Assembly: GCA_030758115.1 (NCBI GenBank)
Contig: JANREX010000039.1
Location: 37,839-101,838 of the forward strand
Direction of reading: 5' to 3'
Length of the DNA stretch: 64,000 bases
Source: Paracoccaceae bacterium
Lineage (GTDB): Bacteria; Pseudomonadota; Alphaproteobacteria; Rhodobacterales; Rhodobacteraceae
Shown here: positions 1 through 7,870 of the stretch, piece by piece
Numbering within the stretch: position 1 is the stretch's first letter
How the letters are laid out: each line of letters begins with the position of its first letter
Program-made: the position numbers and the translations under genes
The notes under the pieces: generated by a model
Database searches by the model: none
What the model saw: only the letters and a program-made list of their open reading frames with translations
Told to the model about the DNA's origin: nothing

Positions 1-556
1 CGGACAGATGGCTGATGATCTCGGGGATGGACCAGACAAGTTCGGTCAGGGTCGCGTCCTGACGGACTTCTCCGTTCAGGGACAGGTGAATGCGCTGGCC
101 CGCGATGGCGCCAAAATCGGCGGCCTTGGTCATCGGGGCGAAGACGGCCGAGTTTTCGACATCCTTGCCAAGGTCCCAGGGCCGCTGATGCGCGCGCTCG
201 GACAGCTGCAGGTCGCGGCGCGTCATGTCCAGCGCGCAGCAATAGCCATAGACGCAATCCATCGCCTGATCGACTGCCACCTTGAAGGCCGGTGCGCCGA
301 TCGCCACGGCCAGCTCCATTTCGTAATGATAATTGTCGGTGCCCGGCGGATAGGGCGCGGTCGCCCCGCTGAGGATGGCCGATGCGGGTGACTTGGTGAA
401 ATAGAACGGCTTTTCGCGATCAACCGCGATCCCCATTTCGGCCGCATGCGCCGCGTAGTTGCGCCCCACGCAGAAGATGCGGCGGATCGGATAGGTCGCG
501 GTCTCGCCCTTCACGGGTATGGCGGGAATGGCAGGCAGATCGAACAGATGGCTCAT
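1..556 (-). CDS. Fumarylacetoacetate hydrolase (FAH) family protein, 3' end cut off by window edge
   Basis: The N-terminal 185 residues are visible, starting MSHLFDLPAIP at 556; the reading frame runs off the left edge. The signature around residues 28-42 (FCVGRNYAAHAAEMG) and the probable metal ligands E79, E81 and D110 (YHYEMEL and ALDMTRRD) identify the FAH fold, closest in style to fumarylpyruvate hydrolases or acylpyruvases. Family members split C-C bonds of acylpyruvates or act as oxaloacetate tautomerase/decarboxylase. It is transcribed leftward and diverges from the marR gene across a 249-bp gap holding a strong dyad. Membership of the neighbouring catabolic island is inferred from position. 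The substrate cannot be told from sequence. Confidence 0.85.
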   Translation of the reverse strand, partial: MSHLFDLPAIPAIPVKGETATYPIRRIFCVGRNYAAHAAEMGIAVDREKPFYFTKSPASAILSGATAPYPPGTDNYHYEMELAVAIGAPAFKVAVDQAMDCVYGYCCALDMTRRDLQLSERAHQRPWDLGKDVENSAVFAPMTKAADFGAIAGQRIHLSLNGEVRQDATLTELVWSIPEIISHLS

Positions 557-577
557 CGGCGGGGCTCCTATTGCTGG

Positions 578-598
578 CCCATTGCCTCCGGCAATGGG
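578..598. promoter_or_regulatory. Perfect inverted repeat between FAH and marR genes
   Basis: CCCATTGCC (578-586) and GGCAATGGG (590-598) are perfect 9-bp arms around a 3-bp centre, 21 bp upstream of the FAH start codon and in the divergent FAH/marR gap. MarR proteins usually bind short palindromes next to their own gene, so this is a plausible operator. It could also form an RNA hairpin in the FAH leader. Confidence 0.4.
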
Positions 599-805
599 GC
601 GTCGTGATGCGGACCAGGGTGCGGCCCTGACCCGCATCGTGATCTATAGGTCCAAAAACCGGCAGGAAAAACCTCTCTTTTCCGGGGCGACCGCAGGTCT
701 TGGCGATGGGCCGACAGTCACGTCGCATGCTAACCATCCGCATACTTGTCAAATTCCATCCAGCAGCGGTAATCTGGCCGGGAACAGCGCGACGATGGGA
801 ATGGA

Positions 806-1276
806 ATGCTGGAACTACATGACATGGCGGGGCACCTGGTCAGGCGGCTGCACCAGATTTCCGTTTCGCTCTTTGCGGATCGGATGAAATCGTCCGGCAT
901 CGACCTCACACCGGTGCAATTCGCCGCCCTCTGCGCGCTTGATGCCAACCCCGAGATTGACCAGGCCACGCTGGCCGGGCTGATCGCCTATGACAGGGTC
1001 ACCATCGGCGGGGTCGTGGATCGGCTGGAAGGCAAGGGCTTGATCAGTCGCACCGTCAGCCGGCAAGACCGCCGCGCCCGCTCCCTGCGCCTGACCGAGG
1101 CGGGCAACGCCCTGCTGGACAGGACGCGCCCGATCGTGCGCGGCTTTCAGGATGACATCATGACCGGCCTGTCGGCGGATGAACGCACGCAGTTCATGAC
1201 CCTGATGCGCAAGACAACGCAGGCCGGCAACGAGCAGAGCCGCGCGCCGATGCAACCGACCGGCAAGTCAGGCTAG
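806..1276 (+). CDS. MarR family transcriptional regulator
   Basis: The 156-residue product has the MarR-type winged helix-turn-helix: DQATLAGLIAYDRVTIGGVVDRLEGKGLI is the HTH/recognition region (about residues 52-80), followed by a wing around TVSRQDRRARSLRLTEAG. Such proteins are dimeric repressors whose DNA binding is relieved by small, often aromatic or phenolic, ligands. It diverges from the FAH-family gene and converges on dctM, whose stop codon is only 11 bp away. The start at 806 (MLELHDMAGH) fits MarR length; a second ATG at 827 is possible. It probably controls itself and the FAH gene. Confidence 0.88.
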   Translation: MLELHDMAGHLVRRLHQISVSLFADRMKSSGIDLTPVQFAALCALDANPEIDQATLAGLIAYDRVTIGGVVDRLEGKGLISRTVSRQDRRARSLRLTEAGNALLDRTRPIVRGFQDDIMTGLSADERTQFMTLMRKTTQAGNEQSRAPMQPTGKSG

Positions 1277-1287
1277 CCTGCGCCGCC

Positions 1288-2592
1288 TCAGCCCGGCAGC
1301 CAGAGGGCCAGCGGCGGGAACATGATCAGCAGCGCGACCAGGCACAGGGAACACAGGATGAAAGGGATCGCGGACATGTAGATGTCGCGCATCGTGGTAT
1401 CCGGCGGGGCCACGCCTTTCATCACGAACAAAAGCAACCCGAAGGGCGGCGTGGTAAAGCTGATCTCCAGCGCCAGCAGCATGATCAGGCCGAACCAGAT
1501 CGGATCGAAACCAAGGCTGAGCGCCAGCGGGAAAAAGATCGGCACGGTGAGCAGCATCATGCTGATCTGTTCCATGAACATGCCCAGCAGAAGCAGAACA
1601 CCGAACATCACCAGCAGCATGGCGATGGGTTCCAGATCGAAGCCGGTGGCCCATTTGATCAGCCCGCTGGATGCCCCCGAAAAGGCCAGAAGCTGGCTGA
1701 AGGTGGCAGAGCCGAAGACGATCAGATAGGCCATCAGGGTCACGCGCAATGCGCCGACGATGGATTTCTTGACGGCCTCCCATGTCAGGCAGCGGAAGAT
1801 CACGGCCAGGACCAGAACGCCCAGCGCGCCGAAGGCCGCCGCCTCGGACGGGGTGACGATCCCGCCGACCATCATCGCCACGATCACCACCATGACGCCG
1901 ACCATGGGCACCACATCGCGGATGAAAAGGGTCAGCTTCTCGCCCAGGGTCATCGGCTCCACCTCATAGGCGGGGGCGGCGTCGGGGTCGATTTTCGTCT
2001 GGATGAAGATCGTCGCCAGATAGAAGGCGGCCAGGATCAGGCCGGGAATGATCCCCGCGATCAGCAACTTGCCCACGTCGATGCGCGCCAGTGTCGCCAG
2101 CAGCACCGCCAGCGCCGAAGGCGGGATGATGATGGCCAGGCCGCCCGTGCCCAGGATCGGACCGATGGACATGTGTTTCTTGTAACCGCGCCGGTTCATT
2201 TCCGGCACCATCAGCGAGCCGAGCAGCGCGGTCGATCCCATGGACGAGCCCGACAGGGTGGAAAAGCCGGTGCCGCCCAGAACCGTCACATAGGACAAGC
2301 GCCCCGGCAGTTTGCCCAGCAGCTTGTCGATGGCGTTGAACATCCGCCCGCCAAGGCCGGTGTGAAAGAAGATCTCGCCCATCAGCAGGAACAGCGGGAT
2401 CGGCACCAGCGCGAAACTGGTCAGCGACCCAAGCCCGTTGTTGAGCAGTGCGCCGATGCCGCGCTCGCCCCCCATGAAGACCCAGGCCCCCACGATATTC
2501 GCGGCCAGAAAGGCCAGCGCCACGGGCATGCCGATTGCCATCAGTGCAAGGATAGACCCCAGCAGCAGGCCAAGTGCCTCATACCATTCCAT
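1288..2592 (-). CDS. dctM: TRAP transporter large permease subunit DctM
   Basis: 434 residues, the normal DctM length, almost entirely hydrophobic with about 12 predicted membrane segments. It opens MEWYEALGLLLGSILALMAIGMPVALAF and carries the family stretch GSSMGSTALLGSLMVPEMNRRGY around residues 114-136. DctM is the sodium-coupled transmembrane channel of tripartite ATP-independent periplasmic transporters. Its start overlaps the stop of dctQ (TAATG type), so the two are translationally coupled. It is the last gene of the leftward operon. The solute is unknown; context suggests an organic acid handled by the adjacent hydro-lyase. Confidence 0.93.
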   Translation of the reverse strand: MEWYEALGLLLGSILALMAIGMPVALAFLAANIVGAWVFMGGERGIGALLNNGLGSLTSFALVPIPLFLLMGEIFFHTGLGGRMFNAIDKLLGKLPGRLSYVTVLGGTGFSTLSGSSMGSTALLGSLMVPEMNRRGYKKHMSIGPILGTGGLAIIIPPSALAVLLATLARIDVGKLLIAGIIPGLILAAFYLATIFIQTKIDPDAAPAYEVEPMTLGEKLTLFIRDVVPMVGVMVVIVAMMVGGIVTPSEAAAFGALGVLVLAVIFRCLTWEAVKKSIVGALRVTLMAYLIVFGSATFSQLLAFSGASSGLIKWATGFDLEPIAMLLVMFGVLLLLGMFMEQISMMLLTVPIFFPLALSLGFDPIWFGLIMLLALEISFTTPPFGLLLFVMKGVAPPDTTMRDIYMSAIPFILCSLCLVALLIMFPPLALWLPG

Positions 2593-3113
2593 TATTCGTG
2601 TATCCCTGCTTCACCGGAATGCATCAGCTCGGTCCCGAAGACAAAGCGCGAGAATTCGATCGCCATCAGACCGAAACAGATCGGGAATGACACGGTCAGG
2701 ATCCAGCGCGGAAAGTAATAGGCGCGCACGTCATAGTCGTTGCGCGCGATGTTGGTCTGGAACAGCTCGAACCCCTTCCAGGCCAGGATCAGGCTGACCA
2801 GCACGCAGGCCAGGGCCACGCCCCGGCTGACCACGCGCCGCAGCGCGGGCGGCAGGGCTGCGGTGACCAGTTCGATATGCACATGGCCTTTTTCCCGCAC
2901 CAGCCAGGGCGCGCCCAGCATCGTGATGTAAAGCATCGCATATTCGGTCGAAGTGAAAAGCCACGCCCAGGGCTGCATGCCAAGGTTGCGCATGCCGACC
3001 GACATGATGACCGCGATCATCACCCAGACCAGCATGGCCCCGGCAAGAATGGCCATGCCGTAAAGAACCAGCGTGTAGAGACGGGTCAACTGCTGCATGT
3101 CTGCCTCTGGCAA
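2592..3113 (-). CDS. dctQ: TRAP transporter small permease subunit DctQ
   Basis: About 173 residues with four membrane segments, the DctQ topology: TLVLYGMAILAGAMLVWVMI, the WLFTSTEYAMLYITMLGAPWLVREKGHV region, a third helix near VVSRGVALACVLVSLILAW, and a fourth near the end. The motif PWLVREKGHVHIELV is characteristic of this subunit. DctQ is the obligate partner of DctM. The start at 3113 (MPEADMQQL) could instead be the Met at 3098. It lies between dctP and dctM in the usual P-Q-M order. Confidence 0.9.
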   Translation of the reverse strand: MPEADMQQLTRLYTLVLYGMAILAGAMLVWVMIAVIMSVGMRNLGMQPWAWLFTSTEYAMLYITMLGAPWLVREKGHVHIELVTAALPPALRRVVSRGVALACVLVSLILAWKGFELFQTNIARNDYDVRAYYFPRWILTVSFPICFGLMAIEFSRFVFGTELMHSGEAGIHE

Positions 3114-3190
3114 TTGGATGCAGGCGCTTGTCGCGCCCGCACCGTGAATGTGGATGGCGCGACCCCGGTCGGGGGCCGCGCCACAAGGAC

Positions 3191-4204
3191 TTACTTGTCC
3201 AGTTCGGCGTTGTAGAACAGGCCGATCAGCGTGTCATAGTTGCCATCACCCATCGGGCTTTCGGCCATCAGGCCCTTCATGCGGCCCCAGGTCTTTTCGC
3301 GGGCGGCGGCCAGGTAGTTGGCGCGCGCTTCGCCCTGAAGCTCGACCACCTTCATGCCACCGGCCTCAAGTGCGGCGAAATCATCGTCCCGCTTGACGCG
3401 CAGCGCCTCGACCGAGGCCTTTTCATGCTCGATTGCCGTATCCTGCAGGATCTTCTTGGCCTCGTCCGACAGGCTGTTCCACTTTTCCAGGTTCACGATC
3501 ACGCCCAGGTCGGTCGAGAAGAAGTTGGGTTCGACCCGGTAGTTCAGGAACTCGTTCCACTTGAGGTCGATCAGGCCGATCTGGGTCCAGCCGGTCGCAT
3601 CCACCACACCGCGCTCAAGCCCGGCATAGACCTCGGTCGTGGGCAGGTCGATCACCTGCGCGCCCAGGTATTCGGTGAAGAAGGCGTTGTAGACCGCGTT
3701 GCCGCGCAGCTTGATGCCCGAGACGTCAAGATTGCCGTTCGCGTCCAGCTTGGGCTCGTTCTTCATCCACAGGTTATAGCTGACGCCGCTGTCGAACCAG
3801 CCCAGGTATTTGACACCCATCTTGGCCTGATGGATCTCGTCGATGAGGGCGATGCCGCCGTTTTCACGCGCCTCGATCGCGGTCAGGTTGGATGCGACCA
3901 GCGCATCCTTTTCGGGCAGCGCGCCGCCGTAGAAGCTGCCGGGGGTATAGACCATGTCCACGATCCCGTCGCGCACGGCATCGGGCTGCTGGAACATGCC
4001 GATCGCCTCGGGGCCGCCGCGCACTTCGATCTGCACGACACCTTCGCCGGCCTTGTTCACCTTGTCCACGAACTGCAGGAAGGACTGGGTATAGATCAGC
4101 GTGCCGGGGAAGGCATGGACGGCGGTCAGGGTTTCCTGTGCCGTGGCGACCGCGCCGAACATGGTGGAACCGGCGACAATTCCGCCGATAAGGGTCATTT
4201 TCAT
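3191..4204 (-). CDS. dctP: TRAP transporter substrate-binding protein DctP
   Basis: 337 residues with a signal peptide (MKMTLIGGIVAGSTMFGAVATAQ) and the DctP-family periplasmic binding fold. Family landmarks include LRGNAVYNAFFTEYLGAQVIDLPTTEVYAGLERGVVDATGW, split over about residues 166-206, where the conserved Arg of LRG normally grips a substrate carboxylate. A strong ribosome binding site (AAGGAGAGAG) precedes the ATG at 4204. It captures the solute for DctQM. It follows leuD after a 101-bp gap containing a GC-rich stem-loop. The Arg supports a carboxylic acid substrate but does not name it. Confidence 0.92.
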   Translation of the reverse strand: MKMTLIGGIVAGSTMFGAVATAQETLTAVHAFPGTLIYTQSFLQFVDKVNKAGEGVVQIEVRGGPEAIGMFQQPDAVRDGIVDMVYTPGSFYGGALPEKDALVASNLTAIEARENGGIALIDEIHQAKMGVKYLGWFDSGVSYNLWMKNEPKLDANGNLDVSGIKLRGNAVYNAFFTEYLGAQVIDLPTTEVYAGLERGVVDATGWTQIGLIDLKWNEFLNYRVEPNFFSTDLGVIVNLEKWNSLSDEAKKILQDTAIEHEKASVEALRVKRDDDFAALEAGGMKVVELQGEARANYLAAAREKTWGRMKGLMAESPMGDGNYDTLIGLFYNAELDK

Positions 4205-4276
4205 CGTTCTCTCTCCTTTTTCGGGGGCTGCCCCCCGCCCTGTTGAAGGTGCCCTTTCAGGGTCACCCGATTGGTG

Positions 4277-4300
4277 CCGCGCGCCGCATCAGGCGCGCGG
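4277..4300. other. GC-rich stem-loop between leuD and dctP
   Basis: Perfect 9-bp arms CCGCGCGCC (4277-4285) and GGCGCGCGG (4292-4300) enclose a 6-nt loop. In the leftward transcript it sits just after the leuD stop and before dctP. There is no U-tract on that strand, so partial termination or mRNA stabilisation is more likely than a full stop. Confidence 0.5.
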
Positions 4301-4305
4301 GTCTT

Positions 4306-4917
4306 TCAATTCTCCCGCGGCAGCATCGCATAGGGGGCCTGTTGCGCCCTTTGCGCCCTGAAGGCTGCAATCGCCGCGCCATGGCTGGCGGTCATGTCGA
4401 TATCGTCCCAGCCATTCAGCAGTTTCAGCCGCCAGACCGGGTCCAGATCGAAGGGGATCACCTCATTCCCGACGCGGATCACGCCATCGGACAGATCCAC
4501 GGTCATCACGGCGGCATCATCCCCCAACCGCGCGATCAGTGCCTCGATCCTCTCTTCCGGAAGACGGGCGGGCAAAAGGCCGTTGTTGACGGCGTTCGAG
4601 GCGAAGATATCACCGAAACTGGGGGCAATCACGGCCTTGATGCCGAAATCGACCAGCGCATAGACCGCCGCCTCGCGCGAGGAGCCGGACCCGAAGTTGC
4701 GGCGCGTCACGAGGATGCTGACCTCCGGGTGACGGTTCAGGGCCATGTCCGGGCGCGGCGCACCCTCGGCGTCAAAGCGCAGATCGTGCAGAAGATAGGG
4801 GCCATAGCCATCCTTGCGCGGCACCGACATGAAGCGCGCCGGGATCAGCTGATCGGTGTCGATATTGTCCTGCGGCAGGGCCACGGCGAGACCGTCGATG
4901 ATGCTGAAACCCGCCAT
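4306..4917 (-). CDS. leuD: 3-isopropylmalate dehydratase small subunit-like protein (LeuD paralogue)
   Basis: Starting MAGFSIIDGLAVALPQ at 4917 gives 203 residues, the LeuD size. Landmarks of the aconitase swivelling domain are DNIDTDQLIPARF, FGSGSSREAAVYAL (about residues 79-92, substrate-binding SGSSRE) and the IAPSFGDIFASNAVNNGLLP segment. With LeuC it forms a [4Fe-4S] hydro-lyase that isomerises or hydrates hydroxy-/unsaturated dicarboxylates. The start codon is 1 bp from the leuC stop. The setting (GntR regulator, TRAP transporter, C-C lyase opposite) argues for a catabolic dehydratase such as a substituted maleate or mesaconate hydratase rather than leucine synthesis. That is inference; a biosynthetic role is not excluded. 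Confidence 0.87.
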   Translation of the reverse strand: MAGFSIIDGLAVALPQDNIDTDQLIPARFMSVPRKDGYGPYLLHDLRFDAEGAPRPDMALNRHPEVSILVTRRNFGSGSSREAAVYALVDFGIKAVIAPSFGDIFASNAVNNGLLPARLPEERIEALIARLGDDAAVMTVDLSDGVIRVGNEVIPFDLDPVWRLKLLNGWDDIDMTASHGAAIAAFRAQRAQQAPYAMLPREN

Positions 4918-4918
4918 G

Positions 4919-6325
4919 TCAGACCCGCCCGTCCAGCAGGGGGCGCACATCGGTCAGCGTGCCCGTCACGGCGGCGGCGGCCACCATCGCGGGGCTCATC
5001 AGGTGGGTGCGCGCGCCGCGCCCCTGACGACCCTTGAAATTGCGGTTGGTGGACGAGGCGCAGCGCTTGCCAGGCGCCACAAGATCGCCATTCATGCCCA
5101 CGCACATGGAACAGCCCGCCTCGACCCAGTCGAGACCGGCCTGCGTGAATATCCGGTCCAGCCCTTCCTGTTCCGCCTGTTTCTTGACAATGGCGGAACC
5201 CGGCGAGACGAGCCCCGGCACCTTTGCCTTGCGGCCCGCCAGAACTGCGGCGGCCAGGCGCAGATCCTCGATCCGGCCATTGGTGCATGACCCGATGAAG
5301 ACCTGATCGACGGGCGTGCCCTCGATCCGCTGGCCGGGGGTCAGCCCCATGTAATCCATCGCGGCACGGGCCTGATCGGCGCGCGCGCCTTCAAGCTTGT
5401 CGGGATCAGGCAGGCTTGCCGTGATCGGCAAGGCCTCTTCCGGGCTGGTGCCCCAGGTGACGGTGGGGGCAATCGCCGCGCCATCGATGGTGACCTCGCG
5501 GTCGAATACAGCACCCTCATCCGAAACCAGCGCCCGCCAGTCCGCCACGGCCCTGTCCCAATCCGCCCCCGCAGGCGCGAAAGGGCGGCCCTTGATATAG
5601 GCGAAGGTCACATCGTCCGGGGCGACCATGCCGCAGCGCGCACCGCCTTCGATGGACAGGTTGCACAGCGTCATGCGCCCCTCCATCGACAGCGCCCTGA
5701 CCACTGGCCCCGCATATTCGATGGCATGGCCGCGCGCACCATCCGCGCCCAGTTCGGCGATCCAGAACAATGCCAGATCCTTGGCGGTCACCGACGGGCC
5801 AAGCTGGCCCGTCACCGTGATGCGCATCGTCTTGGGACGCTTCTGCCAGATCGTCTGGGTGGCCAGCACATGCGCGACCTCCGTAGCACCGATCCCGAAG
5901 GCCAGCGCGCCAAAAGCCCCGTGCGTGGAGGTATGGCTGTCGCCGCAATTGATCAGCAGCCCCGGCAGGGTCAGCCCCTGCTCGGGCCCCATGACATGCA
6001 CGATACCCTGGCGTGGGTCGCGCATCCCGAAACAGCGGATGCCGTGGCGGGCAGTATTCTCTTCCAGCGTGCGGATCATCCGGGCGATATCCGGGGCCGC
6101 GATCCGGTCGCGGTTGCGCGTGGGCGCATAGTGATCGACCACGCCGATGGTCAGCGCAGGCTCGGCCACGGGCAGGCCGCGCTCGGCCAGCTTGGCGAAA
6201 GCGTGATGCGAGCCCTCGTGCACCAGGTGCCGATCCACCCACAGCAGGCATGCGCCATCCTCGCGCCGCAGCACCTGATGGGCCTCCCAGACCTTGTCGA
6301 ACAATGTGCGCAGGGGCGCGTTCAT
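4919..6325 (-). CDS. leuC: 3-isopropylmalate dehydratase large subunit-like protein (LeuC paralogue)
   Basis: 468 residues, full length for bacterial LeuC. The [4Fe-4S] cysteines lie in FIGSCTNGRIEDLR and GCSMCVGMNGD, and the GDSHTSTHGAFGALAFGIGATEVAHVLATQT block is intact. The segment DHYAPTRNRDR replaces the DHNVPT-type segment of ordinary LeuC, which hints at an altered substrate. Its ATG overlaps the gntR stop by 4 bp and it is followed directly by leuD, so regulator and enzyme are co-translated. Expected activity is stereospecific hydration/dehydration of a dicarboxylic acid in the cytoplasm. The exact substrate is open; the catabolic assignment rests on context. Confidence 0.88.
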   Translation of the reverse strand: MNAPLRTLFDKVWEAHQVLRREDGACLLWVDRHLVHEGSHHAFAKLAERGLPVAEPALTIGVVDHYAPTRNRDRIAAPDIARMIRTLEENTARHGIRCFGMRDPRQGIVHVMGPEQGLTLPGLLINCGDSHTSTHGAFGALAFGIGATEVAHVLATQTIWQKRPKTMRITVTGQLGPSVTAKDLALFWIAELGADGARGHAIEYAGPVVRALSMEGRMTLCNLSIEGGARCGMVAPDDVTFAYIKGRPFAPAGADWDRAVADWRALVSDEGAVFDREVTIDGAAIAPTVTWGTSPEEALPITASLPDPDKLEGARADQARAAMDYMGLTPGQRIEGTPVDQVFIGSCTNGRIEDLRLAAAVLAGRKAKVPGLVSPGSAIVKKQAEQEGLDRIFTQAGLDWVEAGCSMCVGMNGDLVAPGKRCASSTNRNFKGRQGRGARTHLMSPAMVAAAAVTGTLTDVRPLLDGRV

Positions 6326-7131
6326 TCCGCAGCCTCCCGCGCTGCGGGATCACCGATCACAGGCTCCCAGTGCCGCGCCGCCCCTTGGCCTACCCGGTTC
6401 AGGGTCATTTCCAGGCGGAAGGCATCCGCGCGGTAAAGGGCCGACAGGTATTCGACGCCCTGCCCGTTCACATCGCGCACCACGCGGCGCAGCGACAGCA
6501 GGGCAGACCCCACCGACACACCCAGTGCATCGGCCACGTCGGGCGAGGCGAGGGTTGCCGTGACCGACTGATGCGCGGCATCGACCTGCACGCCCGAGCG
6601 TTCAAGCAGGCGGAAGAGCGGCGTCGTGGCCAGATCGGCCTCGGTGTAATTGGCGGCAATCGCTTCCGGCACATAGGTGGTCAGATGCGAGAACGGCCGC
6701 CCGTCGACCAGACGCACCCGTACGGCGGTTTGCACCCGCGCGCCATCCGGCAGGGCCATCGCCGCGGCAACCACTTCGGGCGCCGGACCATAGGAAAAGG
6801 ACAAAAGCCGCGCAGTCGTCGCCTGACCCATCGCGACCAGTTGCGGAATCAGCGTGGTAAAGTCAGCCGCCAACGGGGCCGCCGCCCCATCGGGGGCGCG
6901 CACGACACTGCCACTGCCCACGCGCTTTTCGATCAGCCCATCGGCCGACAAAGCCTCAAGCGCGCGGCGGATCGTGACGCGCGAAACGGCATGGACTTCG
7001 GCCAGTCGCTGCTCGCCCGGAAGGCTGGCGCCGGGGGCATAGGTTCCGTTCGAAATGTCGTCGCGCAGCAGCAGATAGACCCTGCGCGCCTTGCCACCTT
7101 CCGGAAGACCTGCTCTGCCCTGCGTGTCCAA
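6322..7131 (-). CDS. GntR family (HutC/UTRA type) transcriptional regulator
   Basis: The open frame extends to 7305, but the probable start is TTG at 7131, preceded by a GGGGGA ribosome binding site; this gives 269 residues, the normal HutC-subfamily size. The N-terminal winged HTH spans about residues 14-80 (ARRVYLLLRDDISNGTYAPG and the VSRVTIRRALEALSADGLI recognition region). The C-terminal UTRA ligand-binding domain runs from about residue 100 to 255. The gene is the first of the leftward operon and overlaps leuC by 4 bp. It faces the hydantoinase operon across 163 bp with several dyads, so it likely controls both arms in response to a pathway acid. Confidence 0.88.
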   Translation of the reverse strand: MDTQGRAGLPEGGKARRVYLLLRDDISNGTYAPGASLPGEQRLAEVHAVSRVTIRRALEALSADGLIEKRVGSGSVVRAPDGAAAPLAADFTTLIPQLVAMGQATTARLLSFSYGPAPEVVAAAMALPDGARVQTAVRVRLVDGRPFSHLTTYVPEAIAANYTEADLATTPLFRLLERSGVQVDAAHQSVTATLASPDVADALGVSVGSALLSLRRVVRDVNGQGVEYLSALYRADAFRLEMTLNRVGQGAARHWEPVIGDPAAREAAE

Positions 7132-7222
7132 ACCAATCCCCCAAATACCGGCCAAACCGGCCAGATTCTCGTTCAAACGTATCAACGGTTTTTTGAAAAG
7201 CAAGCAATCCGTCACTTTGCGT

Positions 7223-7236
7223 CGCAAATATTTGCG
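7223..7236. promoter_or_regulatory. Perfect 14-bp palindrome in the gntR/tautomerase divergent region
   Basis: CGCAAATATTTGCG is its own reverse complement. It lies 58 bp before the tautomerase-fusion ATG and 91 bp before the proposed gntR TTG. A factor-binding site controlling the divergent operons is likely; which protein binds is unknown. Confidence 0.45.
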
Positions 7237-7241
7237 CTTTC

Positions 7242-7276
7242 CAGATACCACTATCTGTATTACCAAAGATACAGAT
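7242..7276. promoter_or_regulatory. Overlapping inverted repeats, probable GntR operator
   Basis: Two interlocking dyads are visible: CAGATA (7242-7247)/TATCTG (7252-7257), and the 8-bp arms ATCTGTAT (7253-7260)/ATACAGAT (7269-7276). The shared TATCTG/AGATAC half-site occurs repeatedly just upstream of the rightward operon's ribosome binding site. This arrangement fits a cooperative GntR-type operator that represses initiation of the catabolic genes. Binding is inferred. Confidence 0.5.
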
Positions 7277-7294
7277 TTCAGAAGGAGGGACGCC

Positions 7295-7870
7295 ATGCCG
7301 ATCATCGAAGCGCATGTTCTGGAAGGCTATGACAATGATGCGAAAACGCGTCTTGGCAAGGCTTTGACCGATGCGGTGCAGCTTGTCGTTCCAGCCGCCC
7401 CCGATGCCATCACCGTGATTCTGCACGAGATGCCACGCGCGCACTACATGCGCGGCGGCACCCATCGCAGCGGTGCAGCGGCGCTGCCCGATCCTTGTGC
7501 ACTGGTGCGCGATTACCTGGCCGCGATGGAGGCGCGCGACCTGGAGCGGGCGCGGGCAATGCTGGGTGCGGGGTTCGTGATGAACTTTCCCGGCGCCCAG
7601 GGCCTGACCACGCTGGAGGAACTGATCGCCTGGTCGAAACCGCGCTACCGTTTCGTCAAGAAAACCTATGACGGGTTCGAGGCCCTGCAGGGCGAGGGCT
7701 GCGCCGTCGTCTATTCGCGCGGCACGCTTTACGGCGAATGGCCCGATGGCACGGCGTTTGAGGGCATCCGCTTCATCGACCGGTTCGAGGTGACGGCGGG
7801 CAAGATCACCCGGCAGGATGTCTGGAACGACATCGCCGAAGTCAAAGCAGCAGGACACCCCAACGCATGA
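7295..7870 (+). CDS. Tautomerase-like domain fused to SnoaL/NTF2-like domain
   Basis: The 191-residue product starts MPIIEAHVLEGYD, with the Pro-2 that serves as catalytic base in 4-oxalocrotonate tautomerase-superfamily enzymes; this domain covers about residues 1-62. A SnoaL-like cone fold follows (about 68-185: ALVRDYLAAMEARDLERARAMLGAGFVMNFPG through IRFIDRFEVTAGKITRQDVW). A strong GAAGGAGGG ribosome binding site precedes the ATG at 7295, which decides the start. Its stop overlaps the hyuB start (ATGA). It is first in the rightward operon, so it may handle an enol or lactam tautomer or a ring-opened intermediate. Both domains are recognised by pattern; the reaction is unknown. Confidence 0.75.
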   Translation: MPIIEAHVLEGYDNDAKTRLGKALTDAVQLVVPAAPDAITVILHEMPRAHYMRGGTHRSGAAALPDPCALVRDYLAAMEARDLERARAMLGAGFVMNFPGAQGLTTLEELIAWSKPRYRFVKKTYDGFEALQGEGCAVVYSRGTLYGEWPDGTAFEGIRFIDRFEVTAGKITRQDVWNDIAEVKAAGHPNA

